Shown piece by piece: positions 53,786 to 62,051 of a DNA stretch of 64,000 bases (position 1 is the stretch's first letter; every line of letters begins with the position of its first letter). Location: positions 62,001 through 126,000 of the forward strand of contig NZ_FOLB01000009.1 in NCBI RefSeq assembly GCF_900112345.1, read 5' to 3'. This DNA comes from Nocardioides terrae. Lineage in GTDB: Bacteria; Actinomycetota; Actinomycetes; Propionibacteriales; Nocardioidaceae. Both the position numbers and the translations under genes were made by a program. The notes under the pieces were generated by a model. It did not search any database, was not told where the DNA came from, and saw nothing but the letters and a program-made list of their open reading frames with translations.

Positions 53786-55129
53786 TCAGAGGATCGGAAG
53801 CATCCGGTCGCGCTCGAACGGCGACACCACGCCGCGGTACTCCTGCCACTCCGCCCGCTTGTTGCGCAGGAAGAAGTCGAAGACGTGCTCCCCCAGGGTG
53901 TCGGCCAGCAGCTCGGAGCTCTCGGCCAGCGAGATCGCCTCGGCCAGGCTGGTGGGCAGCGCGTCGAGGCCGAGCGCGCGCCGCTCGCGGTCGGTGAGCG
54001 ACCAGACGTCGTCCTCGGCCTCGCGCGGCAGGTCGTAGCCGTCCTCGATGCCCTTCATGCCGGCGGCCAGGACTGCGGCGAAGGCGAGGTAGGGGTTGCA
54101 GGCGGCGTCGATGGTGCGGACCTCGACCCGGGTGGACTGGCCCTTGAGCGGCTTGTACATCGGGACCCGGACCATCGCGGAGCGGTTGTTGTGGCCCCAC
54201 GACACGTGGGTCGGCGCCTCGCTGCCGGTGATCAGGCGCTTGTAGGAGTTGACCCACTGGTTGGTGACGACGCTGATCTCGGGCGCGTGCAGCAGCACCC
54301 CGGCGATGAACTGGCGGGCGGTCTTGGACAGGCCGTACTCCGCGCCCGGCTCGTAGAACGCGTTGGCGTCGCCCTCGAACAGGCTGACGTGGGTGTGCAT
54401 GCCCGAGCCGGGGTGCTCGGTGTACGGCTTGGGCATGAAGCTGGCCCAGATGCCCTGGCTCAGCGCGACCTCACGGATGACCGTGCGGAAGGTCATGATG
54501 TTGTCGGCCGTGGACAGGGCGTCGGCGTAGCGCAGGTCGATCTCCTGCTGGCCGGGCCCGCCCTCGTGGTGGCTGAACTCGACGCTGATCCCCATCTGCT
54601 CGAGCATCGTGATCGCCTCTCGGCGGAAGTCCGACCCCATCGACTGGGCGGTGTGGTCGAAGTAGCCGCTGCGGTCCACCGGCAGCGGCGACTTGCCCTT
54701 CTGCGGGACGTCCTTGAAGAGGTAGAACTCGATCTCGGGGTGCGTGTAGAAGGTGAACCCCTTCTCGGCCGCCTTCGACAGGGTCCGCTTCAGCACGAAG
54801 CGCGGGTCGGCGTACGACGGGCTGCCGTCGGGCATGACGATGTCGCAGAACATGCGCGCCGTGGCCGGGCCCGAGACGGTCTCCCGCCACGGGAGGATCT
54901 GGAAGGTCGACGGGTCCGGCTTGGCCAGCATGTCGGACTCGTAGACCCGGGCGAAGCCCTCGATGGCCGAGCCGTCGAAGCCGATGCCCTCCGCGAACGC
55001 CGCCTCGAGCTCCGCCGGAGCGACGGCGACCGACTTGAGGAAGCCGAGCACGTCGGTGAACCACAGCCGGACGAACCGGACGTCGCGCTCCTCGAGCGCG
55101 CGCAGCACGAAGTCCTCTTGCTTGCCCAT
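53786..55129 (-). CDS. glnA2: type I glutamine synthetase-like enzyme (GlnA2 group)
   Basis: A 447-residue glutamine synthetase. Family features are FDGSAIEGFARVYESDMLAKPD, the metal/glutamate site FSHHEGGPGQQEIDLRYADALSTADN, GSGMHTHVSLFEGD, NRSAMVRVP and EVRTIDAACNPYLAFAAVLAAGMKGIEDG. The adenylylation tyrosine motif (NLYDLP) near the C-terminus is absent, so GlnE is not expected to modify it. The order glnE-glnA2 is the one known in mycobacteria. GlnA2 proteins of some actinobacteria act on polyamines (gamma-glutamylpolyamine synthesis), so a role in ordinary glutamine synthesis is not certain. Confidence 0.9.
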   Translation of the reverse strand: MGKQEDFVLRALEERDVRFVRLWFTDVLGFLKSVAVAPAELEAAFAEGIGFDGSAIEGFARVYESDMLAKPDPSTFQILPWRETVSGPATARMFCDIVMPDGSPSYADPRFVLKRTLSKAAEKGFTFYTHPEIEFYLFKDVPQKGKSPLPVDRSGYFDHTAQSMGSDFRREAITMLEQMGISVEFSHHEGGPGQQEIDLRYADALSTADNIMTFRTVIREVALSQGIWASFMPKPYTEHPGSGMHTHVSLFEGDANAFYEPGAEYGLSKTARQFIAGVLLHAPEISVVTNQWVNSYKRLITGSEAPTHVSWGHNNRSAMVRVPMYKPLKGQSTRVEVRTIDAACNPYLAFAAVLAAGMKGIEDGYDLPREAEDDVWSLTDRERRALGLDALPTSLAEAISLAESSELLADTLGEHVFDFFLRNKRAEWQEYRGVVSPFERDRMLPIL

Positions 55130-55150
55130 GGGCGTGAGCCTAGTGGGAGG

Positions 55151-55894
55151 TCATCGGACGATCGCGAGCGTCCCGAGACTGACCAGCCAGGACACGAAGC
55201 TGCCGACGAGGAAGTATTCGGTCACCTCGTCGATGGTGGGTCCGTCGGGCCGCCCGTCGCCGTCGCGGAAGGACTGGAGCTCGGGCCAGCGGATCAGCGC
55301 CTTGGCCGCGATCACCAGGCTCGCCGCGGTGACGTGACCGCCCAGGCCGAGGCCGAGGATCACCAGGCGCTCCATCGGCCCGAGCAGCCGGCCGCCCTTC
55401 AGCCGCACGCTGACGTCGTGGCTCGGTCGGGCCGGGTTGACGGTGTCGGTCGCGGCCAGCACCAGGCGTACGACGACGTTGCCGGTCGAGAGCTGGACGA
55501 GCAGCCCGCCCAGGACCAGCAGCGCGCTGTCGGGTCGGGTGCCCGCGACGCGTGGCCACGGGACGGCGGCGAGCCAGTCGGCGAGCGGTCCGTCGACGCT
55601 GCCCGCGAGCGGTGAGACCGCGACGGCGGCGACCAGGGTGCCTCCGAGCAGCGCGAGCGGCCACTCGGGGCGGCGTACGCCGAACCCGACCCGCACCACC
55701 CGTCCCCAGCCGATCACGACGAGCGCGATCACCAGCCAGGCCAGCACGTCGCGCGCGTCGGTGAGACCGCCGACCAGACCGAGCACGACGACGACGGCCG
55801 CGGCGACGCACTCCGGGACCCAGCGCACCGGCCGCAGCGAGTGGCCGAGGTCGGCGACGCCAAGCCCGATGAGCAGCAGGCCGAGCCAGCTCAC
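55151..55894 (-). CDS. DUF3307-like membrane protein, partner of SatD
   Basis: A 247-residue membrane protein with about six hydrophobic segments. The C-terminal block LKGGRLLGPMERLVILGLGLGGHVTAASLVIAAKALIRWPELQ and EYFLVGSFVSWLVSLGTL is the hallmark of DUF3307 proteins, which are often next to SatD. The function is unknown. Its ATG overlaps the SatD stop (ATGA). Confidence 0.78.
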   Translation of the reverse strand: MSWLGLLLIGLGVADLGHSLRPVRWVPECVAAAVVVVLGLVGGLTDARDVLAWLVIALVVIGWGRVVRVGFGVRRPEWPLALLGGTLVAAVAVSPLAGSVDGPLADWLAAVPWPRVAGTRPDSALLVLGGLLVQLSTGNVVVRLVLAATDTVNPARPSHDVSVRLKGGRLLGPMERLVILGLGLGGHVTAASLVIAAKALIRWPELQSFRDGDGRPDGPTIDEVTEYFLVGSFVSWLVSLGTLAIVR

Positions 55895-56550
55895 CTCAGC
55901 CCACCCAGCAGCTCGTCGGCCCGGACCAGCGCGCCGAGCCCGTCGCGGCGCACGCGCTGCGACACCGCCGACGCGGTCACACCGAGCTCGGCGGCGATGT
56001 CCTTCTGGGTCATGCCCGCCAGCATTCCAGCGAGCACCGACAACGACTCGGGCCCCACGCCGTGGAGCAGCTGGTCGCGCAGCGTGAGGGCGGCGTTCAC
56101 GGCAGCGGGGTCGGGTCCACCGGCATCCCCGGTGTCCTGCCGGGTGTCCTCAGCGGCCGCGTACGCCGTCCGCAGGCCGCGCAGCGCCGCCCGGCGCTCC
56201 TCGGTCTCGACGCTCTCGATGGCCTGGCGCGCCGACCACCAGGCCGGCCCGTCCTCGACGCGCGGCTGCTCGCTCAGTACCGTGATCGACCCCCGCCCGA
56301 CGCCATGACGGGCGTCCACGTGCGGCAGCAGCGCGAGCCGCAGCCGCAGCGTCGCCTGCAGGGCGGGGCCGAGGTGGTCGTAGACGCCTTGGTACTCGTC
56401 GCCGACGGTGACCCGGAGAGGCACGGCGGCCGGCACGTCGGTGTTGACCCGGTCGAGGGCCGCGGCCAGCCTGGCGTGGACCTTCGCCCGCTCGCCGGCC
56501 TCGCGCGAGGCGACGAGATCCCCGATCAGCGCAACCTTCATCTGCGTCAT
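55891..56550 (-). CDS. SatD-family protein with C-terminal HTH
   Basis: A 219-residue SatD-like protein. The N-terminal part (ALIGDLVASREAGERAKV, VTVGDEYQGVY) is typical of the family. The C-terminal helix-turn-helix reads MTQKDIAAELGVTASAVSQRVRRDG. The ATG at 56550 is chosen because the -10 element TATAGT lies six bases upstream (leaderless start); a second ATG at 56541 is inside. Several CTTCAT boxes cover this promoter, and the HTH could bind them. Confidence 0.8.
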   Translation of the reverse strand: MTQMKVALIGDLVASREAGERAKVHARLAAALDRVNTDVPAAVPLRVTVGDEYQGVYDHLGPALQATLRLRLALLPHVDARHGVGRGSITVLSEQPRVEDGPAWWSARQAIESVETEERRAALRGLRTAYAAAEDTRQDTGDAGGPDPAAVNAALTLRDQLLHGVGPESLSVLAGMLAGMTQKDIAAELGVTASAVSQRVRRDGLGALVRADELLGGLR

Positions 56551-56569
56551 ATGAAGACTATACCTTCAT
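56551..56569. promoter_or_regulatory. ATGAAG-N7-CTTCAT inverted repeat over the satD promoter
   Basis: A perfect 6-bp inverted repeat around ACTATAC. It brackets the minus-strand -10 element TATAGT (56557-56562). Further CTTCAT boxes lie at 56536-56541 and 56592-56597. This looks like an autoregulatory operator. Confidence 0.6.
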
Positions 56570-56607
56570 TTGGATCGAATGCAGCAGGAGCCTTCATTCA
56601 CGCGACG

Positions 56608-58131
56608 TCACATCACCGCGCCCAGCTGCCAGGGGACGAACTCCTCCTCGCCGTAGCCGAGCTCCTCGCTGGCGGTCCGCTCCCCCGACGCGACCGCGAC
56701 GACCCGATCGAACACCTCCCGGCCGACCTGCTCCAGGGTCGCCTCGCCGGTGAGCACCCGACCGCAGTCGAGGTCCATGTCGTCGCGCATCCGGGCGAAG
56801 ATCTCCGAGTTGGTGGCGAGCTTGACCGACGGCACCGGCTTGGCACCGAAGGCGGAGCCGCGGCCGGTCGTGAAGCAGACGACGTTGGCCCCGCCGGCGA
56901 TCAGCCCGGTGACCGACACCGGGTCGTAGCCCGGCGTGTCCATGAAAGCCAGACCCGGCCCGCGGACCTGCTCGGCGTACTCCACCACCTCGGCGAGCGG
57001 GCTGCTGCCCGCCTTGGCGACCGCACCCAGCGACTTCTCGAGGATGGTGGTCAGGCCGCCGGCCTTGTTGCCGGGCGAGGGGTTGTTGTCCATCGAGCCA
57101 CCGTTGGCGGCGGTGTAGCGCTCCCACCAGTGCAGCCGCTCCAGCAGCCGCTCCCCGACCGCCTCGTCGACGCATCGCGAGGTGAGCAGGTGCTCGGCGC
57201 CGTAGATCTCCGGCGTCTCCGCGAGCACGGCCGTCCCGCCCTGGCGGACCAGCTCGTCGGCGGCCAGGCCGAGGGCCGGGTTGGCACTGACCCCCGACCA
57301 CCCGTCGCTGCCGCCGCAGTTGAGGCCCAGCACGAGCCGGCTGACCGGCACCGGCTCGCGGCGGACCCGGTCGAGGTCCGGCAGCAGGTCGCGCACCATG
57401 CCGACGCCGGCGTCGGTCGTCGCGCGCGTCCCGCCGAGGTCCTGGATGGTCAGCGGCAGCAGCGGCGTCCCCGGCGGCAGGTCGATGCCCGAGGTGAGGG
57501 CCTCGATCTCGTTGACCTCGCAGCCGAGGCCGACCACGAGGAGCGCGCCGAAGTTCGGGTGCCGCGCATAGCCGGAGAGGGTCCGCCGGAGCAGCTCGAG
57601 GCCGGCGCCGTCGGACGCCAGCCCGCAGCCGGTCCCGTGCGCCAGCGCCAGCACGCCGTCGACGTGCGGGTGGTCGTCGAGCAGGCCGGAGCGGGCCACC
57701 TGGTCGGCGATCCGCTTCGCCGTCGTGGCCGCGCAGTTCACCGTCGTCAGGACGCCGATGTAGTTGCGCGTGGCGACCTCACCGCTCGGCCGGACGATGC
57801 CGGCGAACGTGGTCCGCTCCGCGACGGGCACCGGCTCCACACGAGGTACGACGGACACGCGGCCGCCGTGCTCGAGGTCGGCCATGGCCAGGTTGTGGGT
57901 GTGCACGTGCGAGCCGGCGGCGACCGGCACGGTGGTGACGCCGATGACCGAGCCGTACTTCCGCACGGCGGCGCCGGCCGACAGGTCGTGCAGCGCGACC
58001 TTGTGGCCGGCGGGCACCTCGCCCATCAGCCGGACCCTCACGTCGCCGCCGCCGGCCGTCTCACCGGCGACCAGGTCGCGCCGGGCGATCCCGACGTCGT
58101 CGCCGGGCCGGAGCACGAGGAGGTCGTTCAT
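56608..58131 (-). CDS. UxaA-family sugar-acid dehydratase (altronate dehydratase-like)
   Basis: A 507-residue hydrolyase of the UxaA/GarD family with an N-terminal SAF domain (about residues 1-95). The C-terminal catalytic part carries NYIGVLTTVNCAATTAKRIADQV, LAHGTGCGL, VGLGCEVNEIEAL, GLNCGGSDGWSGVSANPALG and GNKAGGLTTILEKSLGAVAKAGSSPL. Such enzymes remove water from altronate or galactarate to form 2-keto-3-deoxy acids. It is the last gene of the operon and overlaps the kinase gene by four bases. The sugar acid is not known. Confidence 0.88.
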   Translation of the reverse strand: MNDLLVLRPGDDVGIARRDLVAGETAGGGDVRVRLMGEVPAGHKVALHDLSAGAAVRKYGSVIGVTTVPVAAGSHVHTHNLAMADLEHGGRVSVVPRVEPVPVAERTTFAGIVRPSGEVATRNYIGVLTTVNCAATTAKRIADQVARSGLLDDHPHVDGVLALAHGTGCGLASDGAGLELLRRTLSGYARHPNFGALLVVGLGCEVNEIEALTSGIDLPPGTPLLPLTIQDLGGTRATTDAGVGMVRDLLPDLDRVRREPVPVSRLVLGLNCGGSDGWSGVSANPALGLAADELVRQGGTAVLAETPEIYGAEHLLTSRCVDEAVGERLLERLHWWERYTAANGGSMDNNPSPGNKAGGLTTILEKSLGAVAKAGSSPLAEVVEYAEQVRGPGLAFMDTPGYDPVSVTGLIAGGANVVCFTTGRGSAFGAKPVPSVKLATNSEIFARMRDDMDLDCGRVLTGEATLEQVGREVFDRVVAVASGERTASEELGYGEEEFVPWQLGAVM

Positions 58132-59051
58132 GCCGTCACCCCCAGGTGCGACCGCATCTGCGCGAGTGTCGGCACGAGTCCGGTGCCGCCCCTTCCGCCG
58201 AGGACGAGGGAGGCTGCCGCCGTCCCGAGCCGGACCGCCTCGTCGAGGCTGTCGCCCAGCACGAGCCGGGCGGTGAGGGTGCCCGCGAGGCTGTCGCCCG
58301 CACCGGTCTGGTCGACGAGGCGGGGGGCCGGGACCGCGGGGACCTCGCGGGGACCGGCGGCGTCGACGACCAGCACCCCGTCACCACCGCGGGTGACGAC
58401 GGCCGCCTCGGCGCCGAGCCCGAGCACGATCCGGGCTGCCAGGCCCGGGTCGTCGGTGCCGAGCAGCGCCGAGCTCTCCCCGGGCGCCGCCGGCGTCACC
58501 ACCCGGGCGCGGGGCGCGAGCGCCCGCAGCACGCCGGCGGCCTCCGCCGCCGTCGTCAGCCGGGGCCGGAAGTTCGGGTCGTAGACGAGGCACGAGGCGC
58601 GCTGCGCCACCTCGTAGACGGCCGCCCGCGCCGAGGTCGACAGGGCGGCCGTCACGCCGGTGGTCAGGACGGCGCCGGCGGACTCGAGCCCGGCCGCGAC
58701 GACGTCCTCGGGCGCGAGCGTCGACCCGGCACTCCCCCGGCGCAGGTAGACGAACTCGCGCTGCCCGTGCGGGTCGGCGTGGACGACGTAGGCGCCCTGC
58801 TGGCCGCGCACCCGACGCACCAGCGAGGTGTCGATCCCGAGCTCGGCGAGCCGCGCCTCGATCACGTCGCCGAGCTCGTCGTCGGCGATGCGGGCCAGCA
58901 CCGCCGTCCGCGCTCCGGCGGCAGCGGCGGCCGCGGCGGCGTTCACCACGTCTCCCGAGATCCCGAGGGTGAGCGGGACGCCGTCACCTAGCGCCCGGTC
59001 GGAGGCGAGCTCGACGAGGACCTCGCCGACCACCACCACGTCGAAGGTCAT
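58128..59051 (-). CDS. PfkB-family carbohydrate kinase (2-keto-3-deoxygluconate kinase-like)
   Basis: A 307-residue ribokinase-like enzyme. Features are GISGDVVNAAAAAAAAGARTAVLARIADDELG near the N-terminus, YVVHADPHGQREFVYLRRGSAGSTL and the catalytic DQTGAGDSLAGTL with the catalytic aspartate. With an upstream dehydratase of the UxaA type the most likely substrate is 2-keto-3-deoxygluconate or a similar acid; this is inferred from context. Four-base overlaps with both neighbours. Confidence 0.88.
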   Translation of the reverse strand: MTFDVVVVGEVLVELASDRALGDGVPLTLGISGDVVNAAAAAAAAGARTAVLARIADDELGDVIEARLAELGIDTSLVRRVRGQQGAYVVHADPHGQREFVYLRRGSAGSTLAPEDVVAAGLESAGAVLTTGVTAALSTSARAAVYEVAQRASCLVYDPNFRPRLTTAAEAAGVLRALAPRARVVTPAAPGESSALLGTDDPGLAARIVLGLGAEAAVVTRGGDGVLVVDAAGPREVPAVPAPRLVDQTGAGDSLAGTLTARLVLGDSLDEAVRLGTAAASLVLGGRGGTGLVPTLAQMRSHLGVTA

Positions 59052-59938
59052 TCGGTCGGCTCCTCACGGACCCGCGTCACCAGCTGGGTCGGGTTCACGA
59101 AGCGCAGCGCGACGATCAGCAGCACCATCATCGACGCCGTGTAGATCGTCGCCATCGCGTCGACGGACTGGTTCGCCCGGATGCCGGCGGCGAAGACCGC
59201 GTTGTAGAGCGACACCACGAGCGTCGTGCTGCTCGGGCCGGCGGTGAGGAAGGTCAGCTCGAACATCCCCACGGTCCGGACCAGCACCAGGATGCAGGCG
59301 GCCAGGATGCCGGGCACCAGCAGCGGCGTGAGGATCCGGGTGAAGACCACCCGCGTCGGGGCCCCGCACATCCGGGCCGCGGCCTCGATCTTGGGGTCGA
59401 TCTGCTCGATGAACGGCGTCATCGTCAGGATCACGAACGGCACCGCCGGGACCAGGTTGGCCAGGATGACGCCGGTCATCGAGCCGGCGAGGTGCCAGCG
59501 GTAGAGCAGCGTCGCGAGCGGGATGCCGTAGGTGATCGGCGGCACCAGGATCGGCAGCACGAAGAGCAGCATCAGCACCCGCTTGCCCGGGAAGGACCGG
59601 CGAGCGAGGACGTACGACGCCGGCACACCGATCAGCACCGAGACGACCACGACCGCCAGCGCCACCTCGAGGGTCACGAGGAGCACGTGGGAGAGGGCGA
59701 ACTCGTGCCACGCGTCGGCGTACCAGTGGGTCGTGAAGCTCTCCGGCAGCCACGTGCCGAACCACCGGGTGCCGAAGGAGTCGACGACGACCGAGAGCAC
59801 CAGGGCGGCCAGGTTGACGAAGAGGAAGGCGACCACCAGCCACAGCAGGACGGTCCACCCGCGCGGACGGGTCCGCGGAGTCGCGTCGGGCGAGGTCCGG
59901 GCCTCGGGCTCGGTCACCGGCCGGGTCATCGTGGACAT
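59048..59938 (-). CDS. ABC transporter permease (PotC-like)
   Basis: A 296-residue permease with about six membrane segments and the coupling motif EAAARMCGAPTRVVFTRILTPLLVPGIL. The sequence type is nearer to spermidine/putrescine (PotC) and phosphonate importers than to CUT1 sugar importers. The ATG at 59938 overlaps the stop of the other permease gene by one base. Confidence 0.9.
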   Translation of the reverse strand: MSTMTRPVTEPEARTSPDATPRTRPRGWTVLLWLVVAFLFVNLAALVLSVVVDSFGTRWFGTWLPESFTTHWYADAWHEFALSHVLLVTLEVALAVVVVSVLIGVPASYVLARRSFPGKRVLMLLFVLPILVPPITYGIPLATLLYRWHLAGSMTGVILANLVPAVPFVILTMTPFIEQIDPKIEAAARMCGAPTRVVFTRILTPLLVPGILAACILVLVRTVGMFELTFLTAGPSSTTLVVSLYNAVFAAGIRANQSVDAMATIYTASMMVLLIVALRFVNPTQLVTRVREEPTE

Positions 59939-60846
59939 CAGCCCTTCCCTCCTGTCGCACCCCGGTAGAGCGTGGCGCGCCACACCATGACCAGGGCGAT
60001 GACGATGAGCATGATGACGGCCATGATCATGGCGATCGTCGAGCCCATCGAGTAGTCGAACTTCTGGAACGCCGCGTCGTAGGCGGCGATGGAGATGACC
60101 CGGGTGGCACCGGTCGGCTTGCCCACCATCTGCGCCGACGGGAAGACCGAGAAGGCCAGCACGAACGCGAGCGTGAACGTGATCGCCAGGCCGGGGGCGA
60201 GCAGCGGGAGCGTGATCTTGCGGAACCGCTGCCACGACCCGGCGCCGAGCGTCGCGGCCGCCTTCTCCAGGGCCGGGTCGATGCCGGACAGATAGGACAG
60301 CGTGAGCAGGAACGCGAACGGGAAGCCTGTGATCACCAGGCTGAGGAAGACGCCGGTGTAGTTGTGCACCAGCACCACGGGCTGGTCGATGAGATGGAGA
60401 CCCGTCAGCGTCCGGTTGAGCCAGCCGCGCGGGCCGGCGTACATGATCAGACCCTGCGCGGTGAGGACGGTGCCGAGCGTGATCGGGATGACCAGCAGCG
60501 TGGTGATGGTCCGCTTCCCGCGGACCCTCCCGCGCATCGCGTAGGCCACGGGCACCGACGCCGCCACGTTGAAGACGGCCGCCGGCAGCGCGAGCCGCAT
60601 CGTCTTCCAGATCGTGTCGCGCAGGTAGGGGTCGGAGAAGAACTCCTTGTAGTTCGCGAACGCGCCGCCGCCCTCCAGCGGCTGGAAGGACAGCTCCAGG
60701 CCGTAGATGAACGGGTAGACGAAGAGGACCAGCACGAACGCGGTCGCCGGCAGCACCAGCCACAGCGTGCGGTCGATCCCCCGATCGGCGAGCCGGTGGC
60801 GGAGGGTACGCCGGGGCGCGGCCGCCCGGTCGAGCCCGACGGTCAT
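59938..60846 (-). CDS. ABC transporter permease (PotB-like)
   Basis: A 302-residue permease with about six membrane segments and the coupling motif EKAAATLGAGSWQRFRKITLPLLAPGLA. It pairs with the PotC-like subunit downstream. Its ATG overlaps the ATPase stop by four bases. Confidence 0.9.
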   Translation of the reverse strand: MTVGLDRAAAPRRTLRHRLADRGIDRTLWLVLPATAFVLVLFVYPFIYGLELSFQPLEGGGAFANYKEFFSDPYLRDTIWKTMRLALPAAVFNVAASVPVAYAMRGRVRGKRTITTLLVIPITLGTVLTAQGLIMYAGPRGWLNRTLTGLHLIDQPVVLVHNYTGVFLSLVITGFPFAFLLTLSYLSGIDPALEKAAATLGAGSWQRFRKITLPLLAPGLAITFTLAFVLAFSVFPSAQMVGKPTGATRVISIAAYDAAFQKFDYSMGSTIAMIMAVIMLIVIALVMVWRATLYRGATGGKG

Positions 60847-62051
60847 GACTCCAGCCCCGCGCGGACCGCCTCCCGCGCCGCTGACGCGTCGCCGAAGACG
60901 AGCACCCGGTGCCGGGGTACGCCGAGCACGACCCGGTCGCCCGGGGCGACCCGCTCAGGCGTGCGGAAGTAGATCGACCTGCCCTGCTCGGTCGTGGCTT
61001 CGACCGACAGCTCGCGGCCGTGGTACTCCGCGATCCGGACCGTGACCTCGATGCCGTTGCCGTCGGTCTCGCCGATGACGAGGTCCTCCGGGCGGATGGC
61101 GGCCACCGCGGCGCCGGAGCGGACGCCGCGGTTGGCGCCGGTCAGCCGCAGCCCGCCGCCCTCGACGACGGCGTGCTCAGCGTCCCCGCCGGTCACGTCG
61201 ACGTCGATCAGGTTGCGGTAGCCCATGAACCCGGCGACGTAGGAGTTCACCGGCTGCTCGTAGACCTCCTGCGGGGTGCCGACCTGCTGGATGACCCCCT
61301 CGCGCAGCACGACCAGACGGTCGGCCATCGACAGCGCCTCCTCCTGGTCGTGGGTCACGTAGACGGTGGTCAGGCCAAGGTCCTGGTGCAGCCGGCGGAT
61401 CTCCATCCGCATCTCCAGGCGGAGCTTGGCGTCGAGGTTGGACAGCGGCTCGTCCATCAGGACGACCGGCGGGTGGAGTGCGATCGCCCGAGCGATCGCG
61501 ACCCGCTGCTGCTGGCCGCCGGAGAGCTGGCCGGGCATCTTGTGCTGGTGCTCGCCCAGCTGGACCAGCGCGACCGCCTCGTCCACCCGCCGGGCGACCT
61601 CGGCGCGCGCCACCTTCTGCATCTGCAGGCCGAAGGCGATGTTCTTGCGCACCGTCATGTGCGGGAAGAGCGCGTAGTTCTGGAACACCATCCCGAAGCC
61701 GCGCCGCTCCGGCGGGAGGGTGTCGATGCGGCGGTCGTCGAGGTGGATGCTGCCGGTGGTCAGCGGCAGCAACCCGGCCAGGCAGTTCAGCGCCGTGGAC
61801 TTGCCGCAGCCGGAGGGACCGAGCAGCGCGACGAACTCCGAGCCTTTGATCGAGAGGCTGAAGTCCTCGAGTGCTGTCTGCGCGCCGTAGCGCCGGCCCA
61901 CGCCCTCGAGTCGCAGCTCCGCGAAGCGGGAGGTGCTGGGTCCTGCCGGGCTCGTTCCCGAGCTCACTCCTGCGGTCACTGCTGGGCTCACTTCCGAGGT
62001 CGCTTCCGAGGTCACTTCCGGGCTCGCTTCCGCGCCGACTCCGGTGCTCAC
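60843..62051 (-). CDS. ABC transporter ATPase (PotA/MalK-like)
   Basis: A 402-residue ATPase. Walker A is GPSGCGKST, the Q-loop FQNYALFPHMTV, signature LSGGQQQRVAIARAI, Walker B VVLMDEPLSNLD and the H-loop VYVTHDQEEA. A TOBE domain follows. The first 42 residues, before the true domain begins at FAELRLEGVGRRYG, are Ser/Thr/Glu/Ala-rich and encoded by degenerate short repeats, which is unusual for this family. The start is GTG at 62051, overlapping the binding-protein stop; an internal start cannot be excluded. Confidence 0.9.
   Translation of the reverse strand: MSTGVGAEASPEVTSEATSEVSPAVTAGVSSGTSPAGPSTSRFAELRLEGVGRRYGAQTALEDFSLSIKGSEFVALLGPSGCGKSTALNCLAGLLPLTTGSIHLDDRRIDTLPPERRGFGMVFQNYALFPHMTVRKNIAFGLQMQKVARAEVARRVDEAVALVQLGEHQHKMPGQLSGGQQQRVAIARAIALHPPVVLMDEPLSNLDAKLRLEMRMEIRRLHQDLGLTTVYVTHDQEEALSMADRLVVLREGVIQQVGTPQEVYEQPVNSYVAGFMGYRNLIDVDVTGGDAEHAVVEGGGLRLTGANRGVRSGAAVAAIRPEDLVIGETDGNGIEVTVRIAEYHGRELSVEATTEQGRSIYFRTPERVAPGDRVVLGVPRHRVLVFGDASAAREAVRAGLES
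61940..62047. repeat. degenerate short repeats encoding the ATPase N-terminal extension
   Basis: Repeated variants of cacttccgaggtc/gctcactcc over roughly 110 bases encode a low-complexity S/T/E/A/P-rich stretch. Copies are in frame and only partly conserved, suggesting slippage expansion. Confidence 0.6.
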
